From positions 1 to 61,960 of the forward strand of contig NZ_JAKEVM010000007.1 of NCBI RefSeq assembly GCF_022398475.1: 61,960 nucleotides of DNA. Direction: 5' to 3'. The notes beneath the pieces were generated by a model. The model saw only the letters and a list, made by a program, of their open reading frames with translations, had not been told where the DNA came from and ran no database searches. How positions within the stretch are numbered: the first letter of the stretch is position 1; every line of letters begins with the position of its first letter. Shown here piece by piece: positions 46,427 through 59,550 of this stretch. The DNA comes from Pseudoalteromonas shioyasakiensis (GTDB lineage: Bacteria > Pseudomonadota > Gammaproteobacteria > Enterobacterales > Alteromonadaceae). A program made the position numbers and the translations under genes.

Positions 46427-48316
46427 ATGATTTTTCACGAACGTTTTGATGTTATTGTTGTAGGTGGTGGACATGCAGGTACTGAAGCTGCATTAGCATC
46501 TGCTCGCATGGGCATGAATACCCTATTGCTAACTCATAATATGGATACCCTTGGTCAAATGTCTTGTAACCCGGCAATTGGCGGTATTGGTAAAGGCCAT
46601 TTAGTTAAAGAGATCGATGCACTTGGTGGTGCAATGGCTCAGGCTATTGATAAAGGCGGTATTCAATTTCGTACTTTAAACTCATCTAAAGGCCCTGCAG
46701 TACGTGCTACACGTGCACAAGCTGACCGTGCTTTGTATAAAGCAGCTATTCAACATACTTTACAACATCAAGAAAACTTAAAGATCTTCCAACAATCATG
46801 TGACGATCTAATCGTTGAAGGTGATCGAGTAATCGGTGTTGTAACGCAAATGGGTCTTCGTTTTAGCGCGCCTTCTGTGGTTCTTACCGTAGGTACTTTC
46901 TTAGGTGGTCAGATCCATATTGGTTTAGAGAACTTCAAAGGTGGTCGTGCCGGTGATCCACCTTCAATTGCACTTGCAGAGCGATTACGTGAATTACCTT
47001 TCCGTGTTGATCGCTTAAAAACAGGCACGCCTCCTCGTATTGATGCGCGAACTGTTGATTTTAGCAAGATGCAAGAACAGCCTGGTGATACCCCTACGCC
47101 TGTATTCTCATTTATGGGTAAACAATCGGATCACCCACAGCAGATCCCGTGTTACATCACTTATACAAATGAAAAAACACATGATGTGATCCGCAATAAC
47201 TTACATCGCTCACCTATGTATTCAGGTGTAATTGAAGGTATTGGTCCACGTTACTGCCCTTCAATCGAAGATAAGATCGTACGTTTTGCTGATAAAGACA
47301 AACATCAAATCTTTGTTGAGCCTGAAGGTTTAACATCATACGAATTATATCCAAATGGTATTTCAACGAGTTTACCGTTTGATGTACAGCTTGAAATTGT
47401 GCAATCAATCACTGGTTTTGAAAATGCACATATTTGTCGTCCTGGTTATGCTATTGAGTATGACTTCTTTGATCCGCGCGACTTAAAGCAATCATTAGAA
47501 ACTAAGTTTATTAATGGTTTATTCTTCGCAGGCCAAATCAATGGTACAACCGGTTACGAAGAAGCTGGCGCACAAGGTTTAATTGCGGGTATGAACGCGG
47601 CATTACAAGTACAAGGCAAAGAGTCTTGGACACCTCGCCGTGATGAAGCATACACAGGTGTACTAATTGACGACCTAGCAACATTAGGTACTAAAGAACC
47701 GTACCGTATGTTTACTAGCCGTGCTGAATACCGTTTATTACTTCGTGAAGATAATGCCGACATTCGTTTAACTGAGAAAGGCCGTGAACTTGGCTTAGTT
47801 GACGATGCTCGTTGGGCTGCCTTTAACGAAAAAATGGAAATCATCGAAAAAGAAACGCAACGTTTAAAAGAAACATGGATCCACAAAGATCACGTTGCTG
47901 TTGATCAAGTAAACGCGTTATTAAAAACACCACTGACTCGTGAAGCGAGCCTTGAAGATCTGATCCGCCGTCCTGAAATTCGTTATAACGACTTAATGGC
48001 AATCGATGGTTTAGGTTCTGAGTTTGATAACCAAGCTGCACTTGAGCAAGTTGAGATCCATACTAAGTACGCAGGCTATATTGCTCGTCAGCAAGATGAG
48101 ATCAATAAACAGCTACGTCATGAACAAACTGTATTACCAAAAGACTTTGATTATTCAACTGTTTCTGGTTTATCGAATGAGGTTATTGCAAAGCTTACTG
48201 ATAGTCGTCCAGATACAATTGGTCAAGCGTCACGTATTTCAGGTATCACCCCTGCTGCTATTTCGCTATTATTAGTCTATCTGAAAAAGCAAGGCTTACT
48301 GCGCAAGACTGCGTAG
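46427..48316 (+). CDS. mnmG: tRNA uridine-5-carboxymethylaminomethyl modification enzyme MnmG (GidA)
   Basis: This FAD-dependent partner of MnmE installs the carboxymethylaminomethyl group at U34. The 629 residues equal the E. coli length. The FAD-binding loop [19 protein letters not shown] is at 11-29; [24 protein letters not shown] and [16 protein letters not shown] are family signatures, and the helical C-terminal domain contacts MnmE. It lies directly after oriC and 15 bases before the rsmG start. Its coding DNA is itself rich in GATC (about 19). Confidence 0.98.
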   Translation: MIFHERFDVIVVGGGHAGTEAALASARMGMNTLLLTHNMDTLGQMSCNPAIGGIGKGHLVKEIDALGGAMAQAIDKGGIQFRTLNSSKGPAVRATRAQADRALYKAAIQHTLQHQENLKIFQQSCDDLIVEGDRVIGVVTQMGLRFSAPSVVLTVGTFLGGQIHIGLENFKGGRAGDPPSIALAERLRELPFRVDRLKTGTPPRIDARTVDFSKMQEQPGDTPTPVFSFMGKQSDHPQQIPCYITYTNEKTHDVIRNNLHRSPMYSGVIEGIGPRYCPSIEDKIVRFADKDKHQIFVEPEGLTSYELYPNGISTSLPFDVQLEIVQSITGFENAHICRPGYAIEYDFFDPRDLKQSLETKFINGLFFAGQINGTTGYEEAGAQGLIAGMNAALQVQGKESWTPRRDEAYTGVLIDDLATLGTKEPYRMFTSRAEYRLLLREDNADIRLTEKGRELGLVDDARWAAFNEKMEIIEKETQRLKETWIHKDHVAVDQVNALLKTPLTREASLEDLIRRPEIRYNDLMAIDGLGSEFDNQAALEQVEIHTKYAGYIARQQDEINKQLRHEQTVLPKDFDYSTVSGLSNEVIAKLTDSRPDTIGQASRISGITPAAISLLLVYLKKQGLLRKTA

Positions 48317-48331
48317 TTGGTGAGGAATACA

Positions 48332-48952
48332 GTGTTACAACAACAATTAACTTCGCTGTTAGCGCAAACTGATATTGCGCTAACAGAAAAACAGCAACAA
48401 CAACTTGTGCAATATGTTGAATTATTAGACAAGTGGAACAAAGCGTATAACTTAACCTCTGTTCGTTTACCTGAAGAAATGATGGTTAAACATATTATGG
48501 ATAGCTTAGTTGTTGCACCACACCTTAAAGGCAAACATTACATTGATGTAGGTACGGGTCCTGGTTTACCGGGTATCGTATTAGCCATCGCTTTACCTGA
48601 TACACAATTTGTATTGTTAGATAGTTTAGGTAAACGCGTACGCTTTTTGATGCAGGTAAAACATGCACTTGGTCTTGAAAATGTAACCCCAGTGCAGTCT
48701 AGAGTTGAAGAATATCAACCAAGTGTTAAATTAGATGGTGTATTAAGTCGTGCATTCGCCTCTTTACAAGATATGGTTGACTGGTGTGCGCACTTGATTG
48801 ATCATTCAGGTAAATTTATCGCCTTAAAAGGCGTATTTCCGAGCGAAGAACTAGACTCATTACCTAAAGGTATTAAGTTTGATGAAAAAATCAGCTTGGA
48901 AGTACCTGAGTTAGATGCGCAAAGACATCTAATCATTCTATCTAAAGACTAG
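48332..48952 (+). CDS. rsmG: 16S rRNA (guanine-527-N7) methyltransferase
   Basis: It methylates G527 N7 of 16S rRNA with SAM. I place the start at the GTG at 48332 (206 residues, E. coli 207), because GAGG lies 8 bases upstream and [20 protein letters not shown] aligns with the family; a TTG right after the mnmG stop is rejected. The SAM-binding core [16 protein letters not shown] and [12 protein letters not shown] are intact. It is the middle gene of mnmG-rsmG-parA-parB. Confidence 0.97.
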   Translation: MLQQQLTSLLAQTDIALTEKQQQQLVQYVELLDKWNKAYNLTSVRLPEEMMVKHIMDSLVVAPHLKGKHYIDVGTGPGLPGIVLAIALPDTQFVLLDSLGKRVRFLMQVKHALGLENVTPVQSRVEEYQPSVKLDGVLSRAFASLQDMVDWCAHLIDHSGKFIALKGVFPSEELDSLPKGIKFDEKISLEVPELDAQRHLIILSKD

Positions 48953-48965
48953 GGATCAGAGCACT

Positions 48966-49751
48966 GTGGCAAAAGTCATCGCATTAGCAAACCAAAAAGG
49001 TGGTGTTGGTAAAACAACCACCGCTGTGAATCTCGCGGCATCGATGGCCGCGACGAAGCGTAAAGTGTTATTAATCGATCTTGATCCGCAAGGAAACGCT
49101 ACCATGGGTAGTGGTGTCGATAAATACGGTGATGTTGCGACTATTTACGATTTATTGATTGAAGAAACACCAATCGATGAAGTGATCAATAAAGAAACCT
49201 CAGGTGAGTATCACTTAATTGCTGCTAATGGCGATGTGACTGCCGCTGAAGTTAAACTAATGGAATTGTTTGCTCGTGAAGTGCGTTTACGTAATGCGCT
49301 TGAACAAATTCAAGATCAATACGATTTCATTTTTATCGACTGCCCGCCTTCACTTAACATGCTTACTGTTAATGCAATGGCTGCCGCAGATTCGATTTTA
49401 GTTCCGATGCAATGTGAGTATTATGCCCTTGAAGGTTTAACGGCATTAATGGATACCATTACTCAGCTATCTAAGCTAGTAAATCCAGCGTTAACAATTG
49501 AAGGGATTTTGCGCACCATGTATGATCCGCGCAATCGCCTTGCAAATGATGTATCAGAACAACTCAAACAACATTTTGGCGATAAAGTATATCGTACCGT
49601 TATCCCACGTAATGTCCGTTTAGCAGAAGCGCCGAGTTTTGGTGCCCCTGCCATGTATTATGACCGTGCATCAAGTGGTGCTAAAGCTTACTTAGCCCTA
49701 GCCGGCGAAATGTTACGTAGAAAAGAGAAAACATCTTCAGCAGTAGCCTAA
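48966..49751 (+). CDS. parA: Chromosome partitioning ATPase ParA (Soj)
   Basis: This Walker-type ATPase binds DNA non-specifically and drives movement of ParB-parS complexes away from the old origin. The 261 residues start with GTG. The deviant Walker A motif KGGVGKTTTAVNLA (10-23), the A' motif LLIDLDPQGN and FIDCPPSLN are present. It is 13 bases after rsmG and 20 before parB. The matching parS sites are inside recF, about 16 kb away. Confidence 0.97.
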   Translation: MAKVIALANQKGGVGKTTTAVNLAASMAATKRKVLLIDLDPQGNATMGSGVDKYGDVATIYDLLIEETPIDEVINKETSGEYHLIAANGDVTAAEVKLMELFAREVRLRNALEQIQDQYDFIFIDCPPSLNMLTVNAMAAADSILVPMQCEYYALEGLTALMDTITQLSKLVNPALTIEGILRTMYDPRNRLANDVSEQLKQHFGDKVYRTVIPRNVRLAEAPSFGAPAMYYDRASSGAKAYLALAGEMLRRKEKTSSAVA

Positions 49752-49771
49752 CTTCGAGGTAAAAAAATAAC

Positions 49772-50683
49772 ATGTCTGCTAAAAAACGCGGTTTAGGCCG
49801 AGGACTCGACGCTTTATTAAGTTCATCAAAACCTGCCCCAAGTGCAAATAATCAGCAACAAGCGACAGCAACACCAGAGCAAGTCTCTGAAGTTGTTGCA
49901 GAGCAAAGCAAAGGTGAGCTGCAAAAATTAGCGATTGAGTTTTTACAATCGGGTAAATATCAACCGCGTAAAGACATGTCTGAAGAAGCGCTAGAAGAGT
50001 TAGCCAGCTCAATTCGTGCCCAAGGCATCATTCAGCCAATTGTTGTGCGCCAAATTGGTGCAGACAAATATGAAATTATTGCTGGTGAACGTCGTTGGCG
50101 TGCTGCTCAACTTGCAAAATTAGATGCTGTTCCATGTATCATCAAAGATGTGCCAGATGAAGCAGCCGTTGCAATCGCATTGATTGAAAATATCCAACGT
50201 GAAGACCTAAACGCGATGGAAGAAGCGATTGCATTGAATCGTTTACTTAACGAATTTGAACTCACTCATCAACAAGTCGCCGAAGCTGTTGGTAAATCGC
50301 GTACGACTGTGACTAATTTACTACGTCTAAATAACCTTAACGAAGATGTTAAAATCTTGTTAGAACATGGCGACATCGAAATGGGTCATGCACGCTGTTT
50401 ATTGGCACTTGAAGGCGAAGCGCAGTCAGATGCTGCTAGATTAGCGGTTGCTAAAGCGTTGACTGTTCGTGAAACTGAGAAATTAGTTCGCTCTATCTTA
50501 GAACCAGCTCCGAAAAAAGAAGTGCAAGAAAAAGATCCGGATGTCAAACAGTTAGAACAAAAACTTGCTGAAAATTTAGGCGCCAAAGTAGAAATAAACT
50601 ACAATAAAAAAGGCAAAGGAAAACTGGTTATCTCTTATACAACTCTTGATGAGTTGGATGGCATTTTAAGCCGTATAAATTAA
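49772..50683 (+). CDS. parB: Chromosome partitioning protein ParB
   Basis: This CTPase and parS-binding protein has 303 residues. The N-terminus (KKRGLGRGLDALLS) is the ParA-interacting segment. The CTP-binding box appears as AGERRWRAAQLA and ENIQREDLNAMEEA, followed by a helix-turn-helix (TQ-type, LTHQQVAEAVGKSRTTVTNLLRL, quoted here in two parts: LTHQQVAEAV, GKSRTTVTNLL) for parS, and a C-terminal dimer domain. A roughly 160-base gap follows before atpI. Confidence 0.97.
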   Translation: MSAKKRGLGRGLDALLSSSKPAPSANNQQQATATPEQVSEVVAEQSKGELQKLAIEFLQSGKYQPRKDMSEEALEELASSIRAQGIIQPIVVRQIGADKYEIIAGERRWRAAQLAKLDAVPCIIKDVPDEAAVAIALIENIQREDLNAMEEAIALNRLLNEFELTHQQVAEAVGKSRTTVTNLLRLNNLNEDVKILLEHGDIEMGHARCLLALEGEAQSDAARLAVAKALTVRETEKLVRSILEPAPKKEVQEKDPDVKQLEQKLAENLGAKVEINYNKKGKGKLVISYTTLDELDGILSRIN

Positions 50684-50763
50684 GACTATTCCCGTCATTA
50701 ATTAATAACATGTCCAAAAAGAGACATTTGTGGTGTTTTTGCACTACAAAGGGTCGACTCAAG

Positions 50764-50791
50764 TTGCAAAACTGGTAGGAATCAGTATAAT
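50764..50791 (+). promoter_or_regulatory. Promoter of the atp operon
   Basis: TTGCAA (50764-50769), 16 bases, then TATAAT (50786-50791), about 50 bases upstream of atpI and after parB. It is the best sigma-70 match in the gap. The start site has not been mapped. Confidence 0.6.
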
Positions 50792-50842
50792 TTCGCCAGT
50801 TTTCATACCCTGACAATTTAACGTTCTAAAGGTTAACAAAAC

Positions 50843-51223
50843 GTGACTAATAGGTTAGCAAAGCCGTATAGGCTTGCCGCATTTAAATTAATTTGTCTTC
50901 AGGGTATCGTAGCATTAATCGCTGCAGTAATTGTTTTTATAGGTTGGGGAGTCAATGCCGGCCAGTCAGCGCTTGCTGGCGGAGCTGTTGCACTACTCCC
51001 TAATTTTGTATTTGCTGTCTATGCATTCCGTTATATGGGTGCAAGTCGAGTAAATCAAGTGTATGCCTCGCTAAAGCGCGGCAACGGATTAAAATTTATG
51101 CTAACAATCGTTTTGTTTGCACTGATACTGAAGTCTTACACGGTCGTTTTATTACCGTTTTTCTGTGTTTATGTATTGGTGTTATTTAGCGGATTGTTTG
51201 CGCCCGTTTTTTTTAATCATTAA
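50843..51223 (+). CDS. atpI: ATP synthase accessory protein AtpI
   Basis: This 126-residue inner-membrane protein has four predicted helices (about 13-34, 38-58, 72-95, 97-120) and a family glycine-rich turn GQSALAGGAVALLPN. It starts with GTG, and AAAGG lies upstream. AtpI assists assembly of the c-ring. It is the first gene of the nine-gene atpIBEFHAGDC operon. Confidence 0.93.
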   Translation: MTNRLAKPYRLAAFKLICLQGIVALIAAVIVFIGWGVNAGQSALAGGAVALLPNFVFAVYAFRYMGASRVNQVYASLKRGNGLKFMLTIVLFALILKSYTVVLLPFFCVYVLVLFSGLFAPVFFNH

Positions 51224-52096
<873 letters not shown>

Positions 52097-52125
52097 TTTT
52101 TTACACTTTTAAATTTTAACTTTAA

Positions 52126-52386
<261 letters not shown>

Positions 52387-52428
52387 TATTATTTTTTGAA
52401 CAGCTTACTATTTTAAGGAGGAGCGGTC

Positions 52429-52899
52429 GTGAACTTAACAGCCACTCTTATCGGTGAATTAATTGCATTTACGGTTTTCGTACTTTTCTGTATGAAATAC
52501 GTATGGCCACCACTAAATGGTGCAATTGAAGCTCGCCAGAAGAAAATCGAAGATGGTTTAGCTGCCTCTGATAGAGCCGAAAAAGACTTAGAACTTGCGC
52601 AAAAGAAAGCTGCTGAGCAGCTTAAAGAGGCAAAAGCTCAAGCGGCTGATATCATTGAACAAGCTAAAAAGCGTGCCACGCTAATCGTTGACGAAGAAAC
52701 TGTTCGTGGTCAACAAGAGCGTGAAAAAATTATTGCTCAAGGGCACTCTGAAATCGAAGCAGAGCGTAACCGTGTAACAGAAGAACTACGTAAACAAGTA
52801 GCGACGCTGGCAGTGGTTGGTGCTGAGAAGATTTTAGAGCGCGAAATCAATCAAGCCGCACACAGTGACATCGTTGAAAAACTTGTCGCTGAGCTGTAA
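52429..52899 (+). CDS. atpF: ATP synthase subunit b
   Basis: This 156-residue peripheral-stalk subunit (E. coli 156) has one N-terminal membrane helix (about 5-24) and then a long charged coiled coil. The GTG start is preceded by AAGGAGGAG. It dimerises and links subunit a to subunit delta. It lies in the fixed operon order between c and delta. Confidence 0.97.
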   Translation: MNLTATLIGELIAFTVFVLFCMKYVWPPLNGAIEARQKKIEDGLAASDRAEKDLELAQKKAAEQLKEAKAQAADIIEQAKKRATLIVDEETVRGQQEREKIIAQGHSEIEAERNRVTEELRKQVATLAVVGAEKILEREINQAAHSDIVEKLVAEL

Positions 52900-52915
52900 T
52901 TAGGAGGGTATGAGC

Positions 52916-53449
52916 ATGTCTGAATTGGCTACTATCGCTCGCCCATACGCTAAAGCGGCTTTTGAACTTGCCGTTGAAAAAGGCACTGTTGAAAGTTGGA
53001 ACGACATGCTGTTCTTTGCTGGCCACGTTGCCAGCAACGAGCAAGCCGCTGCCGCGCTAGCTGGATTGCCTACTGCTACTGAACAAGCAGATCTGTTTAT
53101 CAAGATCTGTGCAGAGCAGCTCAACGAACAAGGTCAGAACCTAATCAAGGTGATGGCTGAAAATGGACGTTTAGTTGCACTGCCTGCTGTTGCTGAGTTA
53201 TTCGCTGAATTTAAAGCGGACTACGACAAAGAAATCGACGTTGACGTGATTTCTGCAACACCGCTTGCTGCTGAGCAGCAAGCAACATTGGTAGCGGCAC
53301 TTGAAAAACGTTTCGCACGCAAAGTTAAGCTGAATTGTAGTGAAGATACTACAGTTGTTGGCGGTCTTATCATTAAGGCGGGTGACACTGTAATCGACGG
53401 CTCAGTACGTGGCAAATTAGCCCGCTTAGCTACATCACTACAATCGTAA
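52916..53449 (+). CDS. atpH: ATP synthase subunit delta
   Basis: This 177-residue F1 subunit (E. coli 177) joins the b dimer to alpha. I use the ATG at 52916 because AGGAGG lies 8 bases upstream and [16 protein letters not shown] aligns with the family; the ATG at 52910 is too close to that site. The C-terminal region [17 protein letters not shown] is conserved. Confidence 0.97.
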   Translation: MSELATIARPYAKAAFELAVEKGTVESWNDMLFFAGHVASNEQAAAALAGLPTATEQADLFIKICAEQLNEQGQNLIKVMAENGRLVALPAVAELFAEFKADYDKEIDVDVISATPLAAEQQATLVAALEKRFARKVKLNCSEDTTVVGGLIIKAGDTVIDGSVRGKLARLATSLQS

Positions 53450-53463
53450 TTGGGAAAAAGAGC

Positions 53464-55005
53464 ATGCAACTTAATTCCACTGAAATTTCAGATCTGATCA
53501 AACAACGTATTGAGCAGTTCGAAGTTGTAAGTGAAGCTCGTAACGAAGGTACTATCGTATCTGTTACTGACGGTATCATCCGCATCCACGGTCTTGCTGA
53601 CTGTATGCAAGGTGAGATGATCGAGCTTCCTGGCAACCGTTATGCTATCGCACTAAACCTTGAGCGTGACTCAGTAGGTGCTGTAGTAATGGGTCCTTAC
53701 GCTGACCTTAAAGAAGGCGTAAAAGTTAAATCAACTGGTCGTATTCTAGAGGTTCCTGTTGGTCGTGGTCTACTTGGTCGTGTTGTTAACACACTAGGTG
53801 CACCTATCGACGGTAAAGGCGCTTTAGATAACGACGGTTTTGAACCTGTTGAGAAAATCGCACCAGGCGTTATCGAACGTCAATCAGTAGATGAGCCAGT
53901 ACAAACTGGTTATAAATCTATCGATGCGATGATCCCAGTAGGTCGTGGTCAACGTGAGCTTGTGATCGGTGACCGCCAAACTGGTAAAACTGCATTAGCA
54001 ATCGATGCTATCATCAACCAAAAAGGTACAGGCGTTAAGTGTGTGTACGTTGCAGTTGGTCAAAAAGCATCTACTATCGCTAACGTAGTACGTAAATTAG
54101 AAGAGCACGGTGCATTAGAAAACACAATTGTTGTTGTTGCATCTGCTTCTGAATCTGCGGCACTTCAGTACCTAGCACCATTCTCTGGTTGTACTATGGG
54201 TGAATACTTCCGTGACCGTGGTGAAGACGCGCTAATCGTATATGATGATTTATCTAAGCAAGCTGTTGCTTACCGTCAAATCTCATTACTACTTAAGCGT
54301 CCACCAGGCCGTGAAGCATACCCAGGTGACGTATTCTACCTTCACTCACGTCTTCTAGAGCGTGCATCACGTGTAAACGCTGATTACGTTGAGAAGTTCA
54401 CTAATGGTGAAGTGAAAGGTAAAACAGGTTCATTGACGGCATTGCCAATCATTGAAACTCAAGGCGGCGACGTTTCTGCGTTCGTACCGACAAACGTTAT
54501 CTCTATCACCGATGGTCAGATCTTCTTAGAAACTGACTTATTCAACTCAGGTATCCGTCCAGCTGTTAACGCTGGTATCTCGGTATCTCGTGTTGGTGGT
54601 GCAGCGCAAACTAAAATCGTTAAGAAACTAGGTGGTGGTATCCGTCTAGCGTTAGCTCAGTACCGTGAATTAGCTGCGTTCTCGCAGTTCGCGTCTGACC
54701 TTGACGATGCAACACGTGCTCAATTAGAGCATGGTGAGCGCGTAACAGAGCTAATGAAGCAGAAACAGTACGCACCAATGTCTGTTGCTGAAATGTCTCT
54801 GTCGCTATTTGCTGCTGAAAAAGGCTACCTAAAAGACATCGAAATCGCGAAAATCATGGATTTCGAAGCTGGCCTAATTTCATACGCAAACAGCACATAC
54901 GCAGAGCTAATGGCTCAAATCAATGAAACTGGTAACTACAACGCTGAGATTGAAGCTCAACTTAAAGAACTTCTAGAGAAGTTCAAGTCGACGCAAACTT
55001 GGTAA
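53464..55005 (+). CDS. atpA: ATP synthase subunit alpha
   Basis: This non-catalytic nucleotide-binding F1 subunit has 513 residues, the E. coli length. The P-loop [11 protein letters not shown] (about 169-179), the signature [17 protein letters not shown] and the start [14 protein letters not shown] are present. It lies 14 bases after atpH. Confidence 0.98.
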   Translation: MQLNSTEISDLIKQRIEQFEVVSEARNEGTIVSVTDGIIRIHGLADCMQGEMIELPGNRYAIALNLERDSVGAVVMGPYADLKEGVKVKSTGRILEVPVGRGLLGRVVNTLGAPIDGKGALDNDGFEPVEKIAPGVIERQSVDEPVQTGYKSIDAMIPVGRGQRELVIGDRQTGKTALAIDAIINQKGTGVKCVYVAVGQKASTIANVVRKLEEHGALENTIVVVASASESAALQYLAPFSGCTMGEYFRDRGEDALIVYDDLSKQAVAYRQISLLLKRPPGREAYPGDVFYLHSRLLERASRVNADYVEKFTNGEVKGKTGSLTALPIIETQGGDVSAFVPTNVISITDGQIFLETDLFNSGIRPAVNAGISVSRVGGAAQTKIVKKLGGGIRLALAQYRELAAFSQFASDLDDATRAQLEHGERVTELMKQKQYAPMSVAEMSLSLFAAEKGYLKDIEIAKIMDFEAGLISYANSTYAELMAQINETGNYNAEIEAQLKELLEKFKSTQTW

Positions 55006-55064
55006 TTTAGTTATGAATGGTGAGCTTTAGGCAACTAAAGCCCACCTGATTCGGAGAGAGAGTC

Positions 55065-57343
<2,279 letters not shown>

Positions 57344-57356
57344 TTAGGAGGGTAGT

Positions 57357-57779
57357 ATGGCGGCTATGACTGTACATCTTGACGTAGTAAGCGCAGAAGA
57401 GAGCTTGTTCTCTGGTCTGGTTGAATCGATTCAAGTGAGTGGTAGTGAAGGTGACCTTGGTGTTAACTATGGTCACGCTCCATTATTAACTGCCCTAAAA
57501 CCTGGTATGGTACGTTTAGTTAAGCAATTTGGTCACGAAGACGTGATGTATATTGCTGGCGGCACGCTAGAAGTTCAACCGGATCGCATCACGATTCTTG
57601 CAGATACTGCAGTACGTGGTGAAGACCTAGACGAGCAAGCGGCTGAAAAAGCTAAACGTGATGCTGAAGAGCAAATGGCGAATACGTCAACTGCTGAGTT
57701 AGATTATCAACAAGCTGCAGTGCAACTTGCTGAAGCAATCGCTCAACTTCGCGTAATTCAACAATTACGTAAAAAGTAA
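57357..57779 (+). CDS. atpC: ATP synthase subunit epsilon
   Basis: This 140-residue rotor subunit and regulator has an N-terminal beta-sandwich (about 1-88, with [19 protein letters not shown]) and C-terminal helical hairpin that can inhibit hydrolysis. AGGAGGG precedes the ATG. It is the last gene of the atp operon, followed by a terminator. Confidence 0.97.
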   Translation: MAAMTVHLDVVSAEESLFSGLVESIQVSGSEGDLGVNYGHAPLLTALKPGMVRLVKQFGHEDVMYIAGGTLEVQPDRITILADTAVRGEDLDEQAAEKAKRDAEEQMANTSTAELDYQQAAVQLAEAIAQLRVIQQLRKK

Positions 57780-57796
57780 GCCTACTCGGTTTTCGA

Positions 57797-57822
57797 AAAG
57801 CCCACTTAAAGTGGGCTTTTTT
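57797..57822 (+). terminator. Intrinsic terminator of the atp operon
   Basis: The stem AAAGCCCAC/GTGGGCTTT with a 5-base loop and T6 tail lies 17 bases after the atpC stop. Confidence 0.93.
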
Positions 57823-58048
57823 GTGCCTAAAATTCACTGTTTTATACCCTATTCTGATCATTGTACTTATAACCTGCACTTTTCCCCGCTACAATGTGTT
57901 AATTGATAATGAGCTAAGCTTTTATACAAGGTTCTTTCCTTCAAGCTAGGATTGAGTATTTGCACATGATGTGACTTGCGCAACTTTGCATGTTTATAGC
58001 TAAATTCATTACGTCCCACTAAAACAAAGAAAGAAGGATATTGTTTTA

Positions 58049-59407
58049 ATGTCTCTGACTACCGTTATTCTCGCTGCGGGTAAAGGCACCCGTATGCGCT
58101 CTGCTCTACCTAAGGTATTACACAAAGTTGCTGGTAAACCTATGGTGCAGCACGTTATCGATAATGCCACTGCCCTTGGCGCTCGTGAAACAAATCTTGT
58201 TTACGGTCATGGCCGTGAGCAGCTTCAAGAAGCCCTATCGCACAACCAAGTAAACTGGGTATTACAAGAAGAACAACTCGGTACGGGTCATGCTGTTGCT
58301 GTTGCTAAAGAACATATTGCCGATGATGACACCGTATTAATTCTCTATGGTGATGTGCCACTAACAAAACGCGCGACCTTAGAAAAGCTACTTGCTGCGA
58401 CTCCAGAAAAAGGCTTAGCAGTATTAACGGTTACCTTAGATGACCCATCAGGTTATGGCCGAATGATCCGTGAAAATGGCAAGCTAGTAGGTATTATCGA
58501 ACAAAAAGATGCTTCACCTGAGCAACTTGCGATTAAAGAAATCAATACCGGTATTATGGCTGCTAATGGTGCGCTACTTAAACGTTGGTTAGGTAACCTA
58601 TCTAACAATAACGCTCAAGGTGAATATTACTTAACAGACATTGTTGCGATGGCACACAGTGAAGGTGTTGAAATTACTTCTGCACAGCCTGAGCATCCGA
58701 TGGAAGTTGAAGGTGCTAATAATCGCGTACAACTTTCAACGCTTGAACGTGCATACCAAGCGTGGCAAGCAGAAGAGCTAATGCTAAACGGCGCAACACT
58801 TGCTGATCCTGCTCGTATTGATATACGTGGTGAAGTAACGACCGGCGAAGACGTACTGATCGACGTTAATGTTATTTTCGAAGGTAAAGTAACTCTGGGT
58901 AATAACGTACAGATTGGCCCAAATTGCGTACTTAAAGATTGTACTATCGGCGATAACGTTGTTATTAAAGCTAACTCACTGGTTGAAGAAGCCAGTGTTG
59001 CAGCGAAATGTACTTTAGGTCCTTATGCCCGCCTTCGCCCTGGTGCGATTATGGAAGAAGACTCACACATTGGTAACTTCGTTGAGATGAAAAAGACTCG
59101 CTTAGGTAAAGGCTCAAAAGCAAATCACCTAACCTACTTAGGCGACACTGAAGTTGGCGAAAAAGTTAATATTGGCGCAGGTACTATTACTTGTAACTAT
59201 GATGGCGTAAACAAATCAAAAACTATTATTGGAGATAACGCCTTTATCGGTTCTAACTCATCACTGGTGGCCCCTGTTAATATTGGCTCAATGGCAACGA
59301 TTGGCGCTGGCTCTGTTATCACTAATACAGTTGAAGACGATCAGCTTGCAGTCGCTCGTGGTAAACAACGTAACCTTACTGGTTGGAAGCGCCCAACTAA
59401 AAAGTAA
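58049..59407 (+). CDS. glmU: Bifunctional UDP-N-acetylglucosamine pyrophosphorylase / glucosamine-1-phosphate acetyltransferase
   Basis: It makes UDP-GlcNAc for peptidoglycan and LPS. It has 452 residues (E. coli 456). The N-terminal nucleotidyltransferase shows [18 protein letters not shown] (8-25) and EQLGTGHA; the C-terminal left-handed beta-helix acetyltransferase runs from about 250, with [20 protein letters not shown] and YDGVNKSKT. It stands alone after the atp operon, as in E. coli, with its own terminator. The 269-base gap upstream contains AT-rich promoter-like DNA that I could not resolve. Confidence 0.98.
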   Translation: MSLTTVILAAGKGTRMRSALPKVLHKVAGKPMVQHVIDNATALGARETNLVYGHGREQLQEALSHNQVNWVLQEEQLGTGHAVAVAKEHIADDDTVLILYGDVPLTKRATLEKLLAATPEKGLAVLTVTLDDPSGYGRMIRENGKLVGIIEQKDASPEQLAIKEINTGIMAANGALLKRWLGNLSNNNAQGEYYLTDIVAMAHSEGVEITSAQPEHPMEVEGANNRVQLSTLERAYQAWQAEELMLNGATLADPARIDIRGEVTTGEDVLIDVNVIFEGKVTLGNNVQIGPNCVLKDCTIGDNVVIKANSLVEEASVAAKCTLGPYARLRPGAIMEEDSHIGNFVEMKKTRLGKGSKANHLTYLGDTEVGEKVNIGAGTITCNYDGVNKSKTIIGDNAFIGSNSSLVAPVNIGSMATIGAGSVITNTVEDDQLAVARGKQRNLTGWKRPTKK

Positions 59408-59433
59408 TGAGCTACCCTACTAATTTATAAATA

Positions 59434-59461
59434 AAAAGCGAGTTTATACTCGCTTTTTTTA
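59434..59461 (+). terminator. Intrinsic terminator of glmU
   Basis: The stem AAAAGCGAGT/ACTCGCTTTT with a TTAT loop and extra T residues lies 26 bases after the glmU stop. Confidence 0.93.
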
Positions 59462-59550
59462 TGACTAAATTTTGTTCTCATAAAAGTGCCATATAGTTGT
59501 AATACCTGGGTGTTGTAATTACCTCAATACAACTCCAAGGAAAAATAATA

